This document shows positions 58,121-64,000 of a stretch of 64,000 nt of DNA, one piece after another. The notes beneath the pieces were generated by a model. It saw only the letters and a list, made by a program, of their open reading frames with translations. It had not been told where the DNA came from and did no database searches. A program made the position numbers and the translations under genes. Location of the stretch: NCBI GenBank assembly GCA_020428585.1, contig JAGQMP010000005.1:7586-71585 (forward strand). Direction: 5' to 3'. The stretch comes from Patescibacteria group bacterium. Lineage in GTDB: Bacteria > Patescibacteriota > Minisyncoccia > Phycocordibacterales > UBA1006. Position 1 is the stretch's first letter, and each line of letters begins with the position of its first letter.

Positions 58121-58537
58121 CTATCCTAACATCTCAATAACGCGTTCCAGCATGACAATTCTATTATCAAGGAGCTTTGCCTTCGCCTCATCCAAGGTAA
58201 ACCATCCGTCAGCCTTTAATTCGGTCCGTTGGCGTTTAACCTTGGTGTTCTTTACGGTACCGACAAAATAGAGGACCTTTTTGATAATATCGGTCCCCTT
58301 TTTCTTTGGGATACGGTACCGTTCGGTAAACATCGTATTTCCGAGAAGTTCAACATCAACGATGCCAGTTTCTTCTCCAAGCTCGCGCAGCGCCGTTTCG
58401 CGGTGCGTCTCGTTGCCGTCTTTATGCCCCTTGGGAAATCCCCAAAACCCTCCGTATCCTTGAACAAGAAGGAATAAGACCTTCCCGTCACTATTCACGT
58501 GTACCGGGATAACCCCGCAGGAAATTCGGTGACGCAT
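58121..58537 (-). CDS. Nudix hydrolase (Ap4A hydrolase-like)
   Basis: 138 residues from the ATG at 58537 (MRHRISCGVIPVHVNSDGKV), 10 bases after TATACT; a longer frame to 58576 has no promoter-based support. The Nudix box GHKDGNETHRETALRELGEE followed by TGI is complete (G, five residues, E, seven residues, REL, G, EE, T, G, I). GGFWGFPKGHKDG is the form seen in diadenosine tetraphosphate and RNA-cap hydrolases. Compare the Nudix-like insertion in LeuRS, which lacks some of these residues. Ends before a terminator that also serves the exonuclease gene. Confidence 0.9.
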   Translation of the reverse strand: MRHRISCGVIPVHVNSDGKVLFLLVQGYGGFWGFPKGHKDGNETHRETALRELGEETGIVDVELLGNTMFTERYRIPKKKGTDIIKKVLYFVGTVKNTKVKRQRTELKADGWFTLDEAKAKLLDNRIVMLERVIEMLG

Positions 58538-58570
58538 GACTGACCGAAGTATACCAGGAGAGGGCCTCCC

Positions 58571-58610
58571 TAACAAAAAAACCCTAAGACCCTATCATAA
58601 TTAGGGGTTA
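58571..58610 (-). terminator. Terminator of the exonuclease gene
   Basis: AACCCCTAA/TTAGGGTT arms with a 13-base loop and seven T on the minus strand. Confidence 0.75.
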
Positions 58611-59147
58611 AAGGGCCACCAAGGCACGGTACACTTCGGCGGTAGCACGTGCATCAGCAAGTGCAGTATGGGCTCGATCGTTCGTAATACCAAAACGATC
58701 ACAGAGCGCGCCAAGGCTGTATTTCCCCGCTGATGGATCCTGGTGTAATTTTGCAAAGGCAAACGAAATGGTATCAAGTTTCGCGTAATACATTTGATTT
58801 TCGACATTCGTCGTTGCAAAGGCCTTGGCGATAAAAGACCAATCAAAGGCTGCATTATGCGCAACAAAGATACAATCTTTGGTTTTTTCGGCGAACACCT
58901 TCATTGCCTGCATCAAATCCATAGCAAAGAGCCATTCAGCCTCGTTATAGCCGTTCACCGATAAAGCTTCGGGATCAGCTGCTTCGAGATGCTCGGGCTT
59001 TACCTTCAAATCAAATTCGTCAATGACCTCACCTGGTATCCCGTCATTCTGTGCAACAATAACACAACCAATCTCGATGATTTCTTGGGTTTCGACATTA
59101 AATCCGGTGGTCTCGATATCTATAAATGCTAGATTTTTGTTTTTCAT
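58608..59147 (-). CDS. DEDDh 3'-5' exonuclease (DnaQ-like)
   Basis: 179 residues. Exo I FIDIETTGFNVETQEIIEIG (D and E), Exo II FVAHNAAFDWSFIAKAF, Exo III HTALADARATAEVYRAL (H then D), the DEDDh set in full. Such enzymes proofread DNA (epsilon subunit) or trim RNA (RNase T, oligoribonuclease); the stand-alone short form cannot be told apart here. It follows mltG by 17 bases on the same strand in an operon with the DUF8128-type gene. Confidence 0.9.
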   Translation of the reverse strand: MKNKNLAFIDIETTGFNVETQEIIEIGCVIVAQNDGIPGEVIDEFDLKVKPEHLEAADPEALSVNGYNEAEWLFAMDLMQAMKVFAEKTKDCIFVAHNAAFDWSFIAKAFATTNVENQMYYAKLDTISFAFAKLHQDPSAGKYSLGALCDRFGITNDRAHTALADARATAEVYRALVAL

Positions 59148-59164
59148 ATAATAGGTCGATATAC

Positions 59165-60145
59165 TTAGAGGTAGCGTTGTTTATTCCTGACGTGATCGTC
59201 ATGCGTTACTCCGTAATGTACGTTCCCACTACTATCATGGAGGTAGAAAAAGTAAAGCGATGGTGTTGGTTTTAGAGCCGCCTCGAGCGTGGCAATACCA
59301 GGATTCCCGATCGGGGTTGGGGTTAGACCGAGGCGTGTATAGGTATTGTAGGGTCCATCAGCCCGAAGATCAGTGGTGGTGAGGTCAGCACTCCCCTTTC
59401 CAAAGATATAAAGAAATGGTGCATCAACCTGTAACGCGATTCCACGATCAAGTCGTTTCCATAAAATCCCAGCAATCGTCCGTTGTTCTTCTGGATTGCG
59501 ACCTGATTCTTTTTCAAGGAGCGAAGCCATAATAACGATATCATCCCAGGATCGATCACCTACTGATCCAACTAGTTCTTTTGTTTTATTCGTAAAGGTC
59601 TCTTCAAGAATCTCTATAACCTCTTCCTCATCGGTTCCCGGTAAAAAACGATAAGTGTCGGGAAAGAGGTATCCTTCCTTTCCTTCAGCCAGTTCGAGAA
59701 AAGTTGTTTCGTCCAGATTCAAATCACTTTTGGCGAGGATTGCTGCGATCTGACGATTGGTCGAACCCTCGGGGATGGTGACTGATACATAGACATCACC
59801 ATAGTCGCCCGCATCAAGACGTGACAAAACCCTGCCCGTCGTCGAAGACACGCTAAAGGCGTACACCCCGGCCTTGGCTTCGGTGCCAATCAAGCGACCC
59901 TGTACCCTCAAAAAACCTGCTGACCGAATAACCCCGGCATCTTTGAGAATTTCTGAAATAGCCCTGAGCGACGCACCTTCAGGAATCATAACCTGTATTT
60001 CAGGATCAAACGAAGGAGTCTTTGCCAAGTAAGAGAACATAAGAGCGCCAAAAAATGCAACTACCAATATGACAGCTGAAACGATAGGGACAACCCGTCG
60101 CATAAATCGATGCGCCGGTGATAAGGGTAAAGGCAATGGTTCCAT
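59165..60145 (-). CDS. mltG: Endolytic murein transglycosylase MltG
   Basis: 326 residues. A single membrane helix (about 14-36, VVPIVSAVILVVAFFGALMF) precedes a LysM-like segment (IQVMIPEGASLRAISEILKD, VTIPEGSTNRQIAAILAKS). The YceG catalytic domain follows: IVIMASLLEKESGRNPEEQR (catalytic Glu in LEKESGR), TIAGILWKRLDRGIALQVDA, YNTYTRLGLTPTPIGNPG and FFYLHDSSGNVHYGVTHDDH. It cuts nascent glycan strands. Three bases separate it from the upstream gene, so the operon is 60149-61366, mltG, exonuclease. Confidence 0.96.
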   Translation of the reverse strand: MEPLPLPLSPAHRFMRRVVPIVSAVILVVAFFGALMFSYLAKTPSFDPEIQVMIPEGASLRAISEILKDAGVIRSAGFLRVQGRLIGTEAKAGVYAFSVSSTTGRVLSRLDAGDYGDVYVSVTIPEGSTNRQIAAILAKSDLNLDETTFLELAEGKEGYLFPDTYRFLPGTDEEEVIEILEETFTNKTKELVGSVGDRSWDDIVIMASLLEKESGRNPEEQRTIAGILWKRLDRGIALQVDAPFLYIFGKGSADLTTTDLRADGPYNTYTRLGLTPTPIGNPGIATLEAALKPTPSLYFFYLHDSSGNVHYGVTHDDHVRNKQRYL

Positions 60146-60148
60146 AAA

Positions 60149-61366
60149 CTATACCGGGAGGTTGGTTGGCGCCTCTGATTTGGTTGCTTCGATACGCTCG
60201 AGGGTAACAGTCTCGGATACGCGGCCTGGGATGTGGAAGAGGGTCGCGAGTTCTTCAGACGTCAGAACCATTGGTTTTTTTCTCTTGAACCATAAGAAAT
60301 TTAGATACTTGCTGAAGGAATCTTCAAAACCAGCACGTTCGACATAATCGTTGAAAAATCGCTTTTTCACGGCAAGATCACGCATGCCGGTAATGTCTTC
60401 CCACACCCAATCAACACCAACATCAGTATCCTTTCTGATACTGTTCCAATAATTAAAGGCTTTAAACACCGGGTTTTTGAAGAATCCAACCACACCAGGA
60501 TTCTCATTTTCATTTCGGGCGATGTAGATGGCTCGAATAAAGACCTCAAAACCAAGCTTCTTCAAGCTGCGTTGAATCGCTTTGATTTCTTCTTGGTCTC
60601 CATGGGTAAGTTTCAGCGGTGCCACGGGATTTTCTTCATCAATTGATCCGCTGGCAGACGCCATAATTTCTTTGATGCGTTCTTTAGCATCCTTTCGCCA
60701 CGCACTAAAAGGATCAGCGCGAACTACGAATTGCAACCAAATCTGCTCGCCGGCACGAATGGTACCAAAAAACTCGAGAATCGAAGTAATCGGATCGATT
60801 TTTTGTTCTTCCTCGAGTGAACCAACCGATTTATCAAGACCATAATCAACGTAGGTTTTGATCGGCAGGTAGTCAGCCTCGGCAAGTTTAAAGTCAGCCC
60901 CATACAAAGCCCAGCGATCATGGTGCAGGTTGTAATCAGGAACGTATTTGGTGTAATCGTCGACTTGGTTTACCTCGGCATTGGGATACTGCGAATAGAT
61001 CGCTGAAGTAACGAGGTCAGCCAACTTGTCAGTCGTCCGGATGAAAAAGTAAATTGATCCTTCAATCGATGCGATCTCGAGCGATGACCAGTGAAGGACC
61101 GCCCCATTCCAAAATCGGTGACGCCAATCCATCGCGCCGCCTCCCATATGGTGCAAGACATCAATGACAATCTCCATGGCTTCGGGTGATTTGAAAACGT
61201 CTTTGGGAATGTTGATATTCAACATAACGTACTTCATTTTGTTCGCCAGGTACCAGTTTCGACGATATCCTTGATACATATGAAAGAACGCGATCCCAAG
61301 AAGAATTGGCAACCAGACGAAAGTGCTGGCGCTAATGAATGAACCTATAGCCGAGAGAATCTGCAT
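60149..61366 (-). CDS. Membrane-anchored protein, DUF8128-like, candidate partner of the TraD-like ATPase
   Basis: 405 residues. One N-terminal helix (about 5-27, SAIGSFISASTFVWLPILLG), then a large cytoplasmic part with YVMLNINIPKDVFKSPEAME, HHMGGGAMDWRHRFWNGAVL, LEIASIEGSIYFFIRTTDKL and AIYSQYPNAEVNQVDDYTKY, which match the membrane protein that in many CPR genomes sits beside the soluble TraD/VirD4-like ATPase. Here the two genes are about 54 kb apart. The C-terminus has RKKPMVLTSEELATLFHIPG, typical of VirB4/TraD helicase substrate-entry regions. A TACACT box lies 6 bases before the ATG. Confidence 0.72.
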   Translation of the reverse strand: MQILSAIGSFISASTFVWLPILLGIAFFHMYQGYRRNWYLANKMKYVMLNINIPKDVFKSPEAMEIVIDVLHHMGGGAMDWRHRFWNGAVLHWSSLEIASIEGSIYFFIRTTDKLADLVTSAIYSQYPNAEVNQVDDYTKYVPDYNLHHDRWALYGADFKLAEADYLPIKTYVDYGLDKSVGSLEEEQKIDPITSILEFFGTIRAGEQIWLQFVVRADPFSAWRKDAKERIKEIMASASGSIDEENPVAPLKLTHGDQEEIKAIQRSLKKLGFEVFIRAIYIARNENENPGVVGFFKNPVFKAFNYWNSIRKDTDVGVDWVWEDITGMRDLAVKKRFFNDYVERAGFEDSFSKYLNFLWFKRKKPMVLTSEELATLFHIPGRVSETVTLERIEATKSEAPTNLPV

Positions 61367-61391
61367 AGATCAAGTGTACCACCGATAAAAC

Positions 61392-61428
61392 AACAAAAAA
61401 ACCGTTGGGGGTGCCCCGAACGGTTTTT
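61392..61428. terminator. Bidirectional terminator
   Basis: AAAAACCGTT/AACGGTTTTT arms with an inner GGGG/CCCC pair, serving the sigma4-HARE gene. Confidence 0.82.
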
Positions 61429-61429
61429 A

Positions 61430-62506
61430 TTAAGCAGCAGATTTCTTTGCTGACTCGCGTGCTTCCTTGGTGAGAACGTATCGTCCTTCATCATCTCGGC
61501 CAAAGTACTCTTTGTTCGAAAGATTCACAAGGATCGTATTTTCTTTGAGATAGCGTTCTTTGAGAACCGCCTCAATGATTTCGTCCTTGGTCAATGGACC
61601 CCGTTCAAAGATCAAGTCACGAATGACATCTTTGACGACACCGGTACGGTAACCCCATTCCTGAAGACCGTACATACCTCGCCCCACGAGGACAAATCGA
61701 TCATCTTTGATCAATTCATTGTGGGTCGTTGCTGGGTGAGCCTTCTTGCCAAAGGTGTCGGCAATCGCTTCGGCCACTTCACGGAAGTGCATCGGTGAAC
61801 CGTTCTTTTTCATAATCAAGTACGCGTAATCGCGAATACCACGAACCGATACGTTCTGTGATGCGGTCAATCCCCAGTCACCAAGTGGGTTTCGATCGAC
61901 AACCTTCGAAAGGTTTAAAAATTGCCGCGCGATATCACCATCAACGTATCCATCCTCAACGCCGTCGAGGCGGTCGAGAAATTTCAAGATCATTTGCTCT
62001 TCAGAGAGAAGTTCATCCTCGGTCACGTGGCCGTGGAGTTTTTCAAGCGCTGAATGCACTTTCTTTGAGAGGTCACCATTCACCGACCAACGGGCCTTAA
62101 AGGTCTTGTCTTCTTTGTGCTTCTTAAAGTTATCACCCACTACCAGATGAAAGTGAATATGATTCTGAATCAATTCGTCATCGTGAATGGTCTCGAGAAG
62201 TTCGTCTTCAGACACAATGCCGCCAAGGTCATGGATCACTTGTTCAATCTCTGCAAAGATTTCTTTAGCTTCATCGTAACTGTCAGATTTGCGAATGGCC
62301 TTCAAGGCTGCATCCTGAATCTGTCGAACGCGTTCTCGGGTAATATCGTATTCTTGTCCGATCGACTCGAGAGTTTTCTTCTTTGGTTCTTCGAGGCCGA
62401 ATCGACTCTCAAGAACATATCGATCACGATCCTTGAGACCGCGAAGGAGCTTTTTTGATGATTGCTGCGGCTTGAAGCTGAGCTTGATCTTTCGTGTTTT
62501 CTTCAT
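61430..62506 (-). CDS. Sigma region 4 fused to HARE-type winged-helix domains
   Basis: 358 residues. The start (about 20-70) is a sigma-70 region 4: LKDRDRYVLESRFGLEEPKK, TLESIGQEYDITRERVRQIQ, DAALKAIRK, with the RERVRQIQ recognition helix. There is no region 2, so it cannot melt promoters. The rest has two or more winged-helix HARE-type units: GIRDYAYLIMKKNGSPMHFR, EVAEAIADTFGKKAHPATTH, NELIKDDRFVLVGRGMYGLQ and DVIRDLIFERGPLTKDEIIE, VLKERYLKENTILVNLSNKE. HARE domains occur in RNA polymerase delta subunits. It may be a transcription accessory factor. Long AT-rich upstream region, no clear promoter. Confidence 0.78.
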   Translation of the reverse strand: MKKTRKIKLSFKPQQSSKKLLRGLKDRDRYVLESRFGLEEPKKKTLESIGQEYDITRERVRQIQDAALKAIRKSDSYDEAKEIFAEIEQVIHDLGGIVSEDELLETIHDDELIQNHIHFHLVVGDNFKKHKEDKTFKARWSVNGDLSKKVHSALEKLHGHVTEDELLSEEQMILKFLDRLDGVEDGYVDGDIARQFLNLSKVVDRNPLGDWGLTASQNVSVRGIRDYAYLIMKKNGSPMHFREVAEAIADTFGKKAHPATTHNELIKDDRFVLVGRGMYGLQEWGYRTGVVKDVIRDLIFERGPLTKDEIIEAVLKERYLKENTILVNLSNKEYFGRDDEGRYVLTKEARESAKKSAA

Positions 62507-62641
62507 AATGAATAATTGCTAACAAATAAATAAGGTATGCACGTAGCCGTATATACGATTGTTACGATAACATATACTTGGAATGATAGCAACTGTGTGG
62601 TACGAGCATAACTTTGTAACAGAACGTTGGATGAAGGGATA
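62507..62641. other. Intergenic region between sigma4-HARE gene and uvrA
   Basis: 135 bases. Contains GTAACAATCGTATATACG and other weak -10-like sequences on the minus strand. No RNA gene, repeat or terminator was recognised. Confidence 0.4.
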
Positions 62642-64000
62642 TTAGGATTTCAAATGCTTTTTCAAAAATTCCCCCGTCACTGATTTTGGATTATTCGCGA
62701 CTTCTTCGGGCGTTCCCTTGGCGACGACGCGCCCTCCTTCGTCACCTGATTTCGGTCCGAAATCGATGATGTGATCGGCACACTTGATCAAGTCCATATT
62801 ATGTTCAATCACCACGACTGAATTTCCCTTATTCACCAGTCGTTGCAAAATGTCGATCAATTTTTTGGTGTCATCAAAGTGCAGTCCCACGGTCGGCTCA
62901 TCGAGCAGGTACAAGGTCTTGTCGAGTTGTGGTCGATACAATTCTGATGAAATCTTCACGCGTTGTGATTCCCCACCTGACAAGGTGTTGGCAGGTTGCC
63001 CGAGGCGTAGATACCCGAGACCGGTTTCGAGCATGGTTGAAAGTCGATCGTTAATTGCAGGAATATCTTTGAAAAAAGCCTGTGCTTCTTCAATCGTCAT
63101 ATCCAAAACGTCTGAAATATTTTTATTTTTGTATTTTACCTCGAGGGTTTCTTTTTCATAGCGTGAACCGATACACACGTCACAGGTAACGTACATGGTT
63201 GGCAAAAATCCCATCTCGACCGCGACCTCACCTCGACCCTGGCAAGCTTCACAACGACCACCTTTGGTGTTGAAAGAAAATCGCCCCGCCTTCCATCCGC
63301 GTACCTGCGCCTCGACGGTTTCAGCAAACAGATCACGGATATGGTCAAAGGCGCCCGTGTAGGTCGCCGGGTTTGAACGCGGAGTTCGCCCGATCGGCGA
63401 CTGGTCCAGCACAATACCGCGGTTAATCTGACCAAATCCATGCGCAGTATGCGCGCGAATGACATCGTTTGATTTGTAGCGTTTTGAAAGTCGCGCATCC
63501 ATGTTTTTCGCAAGAACGCCGTGCATGAACGAACTCTTCCCTGATCCGGATACGCCGGTAATGACGGTCATTTTGCCGAGCGGCACCTCCACATTCACAT
63601 TTTGGAGGTTGTTGTAGACGATACCTTCGAGGGCCACAACCCCCTTGTCTTTGGTACGTCGTCGTTCTGGTTTCTCGATGGTTTTCTCACCCGTGAGATA
63701 TTGCAGGGTCAGTGATTTCTTGACCGATGCCTTGGTAGTAAGGAGTTTCTGTAAATCATCCGCCACGATCACCTCGCCCCCGTGTTCCCCAGCGCCAGGA
63801 CCAATCTCAATCAAATAGTCAGAGGCGTGAATGGTTTCTTCATCGTGTTCAACCACGATGATGGTGTTCCCCTTATCGGTCAATTCGCGCAGGGTTTGGA
63901 TCAATCGTTTATTATCACGCGCGTGTAATCCAATGGTCGGTTCGTCCAACACGTACAAGGCACCAACCAATTGTGATCCCAACTGTGACGCTAAACGAAT
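62642..64000 (-). CDS. uvrA: Excinuclease ABC subunit A, C-terminal part (5' end off the right edge)
   Basis: 453 residues up to the window edge, frame open to 64000 (IRLASQLGSQLVGALYVLDE precedes the first internal Met-like start). First ABC half: LDEPTIGLHARDNKRLIQTL. Second half: Walker A GVSGSGKSSFMHGVLAKNMD, zinc finger CEACQGRGEVAVEMG with CDVCIGSRY, signature LSGGESQRVKISSEL, Walker B YLLDEPTVGLHFDD and the His switch VIEHNMDLIK. UvrA finds helix-distorting DNA lesions with UvrB. Only the N-terminal half is missing. Confidence 0.97.
   Translation of the reverse strand: MRLASQLGSQLVGALYVLDEPTIGLHARDNKRLIQTLRELTDKGNTIIVVEHDEETIHASDYLIEIGPGAGEHGGEVIVADDLQKLLTTKASVKKSLTLQYLTGEKTIEKPERRRTKDKGVVALEGIVYNNLQNVNVEVPLGKMTVITGVSGSGKSSFMHGVLAKNMDARLSKRYKSNDVIRAHTAHGFGQINRGIVLDQSPIGRTPRSNPATYTGAFDHIRDLFAETVEAQVRGWKAGRFSFNTKGGRCEACQGRGEVAVEMGFLPTMYVTCDVCIGSRYEKETLEVKYKNKNISDVLDMTIEEAQAFFKDIPAINDRLSTMLETGLGYLRLGQPANTLSGGESQRVKISSELYRPQLDKTLYLLDEPTVGLHFDDTKKLIDILQRLVNKGNSVVVIEHNMDLIKCADHIIDFGPKSGDEGGRVVAKGTPEEVANNPKSVTGEFLKKHLKS

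Overview
The window reads as one contiguous piece of a bacterial chromosome, most likely from Patescibacteria (Candidate Phyla Radiation, Parcubacteria/Paceibacteria side). That placement is inferred from protein types and was not checked by tree or search. Pointers are: an alanyl-tRNA synthetase without its C-terminal domain, a RelA/SpoT protein without a C-terminal ACT region, a cysteine-free ribosomal protein L36, a stand-alone sigma region 4 fused to winged-helix (HARE-like) domains, DUF5667, DUF5684 and lamin-tail proteins, a soluble VirD4/TraD-like ATPase with a separately encoded membrane partner, and compact intergenic spaces. There is no insertion sequence, prophage or CRISPR array.

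Layout. 1-2506: 5' part of ychF, a small protein, an ECF-type sigma factor and its overlapping DUF5667 membrane partner. 2531-6011: a lamin-tail surface protein overlapping a conjugation-type ATPase. 6082-13025: two giant genes, a propeller/coiled-coil/MoxR-like AAA+ protein and a transglutaminase-VWA protein, the best candidate for an undescribed system. 13181-18451: dnaB, a MaoC-like protein, recR, a metalloprotease-like protein, rplU, a second sigma factor. 18470-23263: a large secreted peptidoglycan-binding/C39-peptidase protein and small exported proteins. 23441-31152: leuS with a Nudix domain inside its editing region, a P-loop kinase, pyrG with a possible attenuator, an SPFH protein, relA/spoT. 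31170-36444: ydcF-like gene, parB, tRNA-Leu(CAA), GNAT, membrane proteins, an ArsR-like repressor. 36549-45381: cysS, a PLP enzyme, dnaJ, a YbaK-like deacylase, dnaK, grpE, a PaaX/Cas2-fold regulator. 45536-49612: the ribosomal cluster infA-rpmJ-rpsM-rpsK-rpsD-rpoA-rplQ-rplM-rpsI, on the minus strand. 49646-64000: an actin-fold/membrane protein pair, alaS, a CPBP protein, mgtC, mnmA, a Nudix hydrolase, a DEDDh exonuclease, mltG, the membrane partner of the conjugation-type ATPase, a sigma4/HARE regulator and the 3' two thirds or so of uvrA.

Expression signals. Many genes have a TATAAT-like -10 box that ends only 6-10 bases before the start codon, and Shine-Dalgarno sequences are nearly absent, so leaderless or near-leaderless transcripts look common. 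I used this spacing to choose several starts. Factor-independent terminators are plentiful and often bidirectional.

Non-coding structure is the other striking part. A roughly 150-base hairpin element occurs downstream of both dnaB and dnaK with paired base changes. A second, roughly 95-base hairpin family lies downstream of rpsI and alaS. Four perfect palindromes of 32-42 bp lie near leuS and around the ArsR-like gene, and a multi-stem element follows the tRNA.
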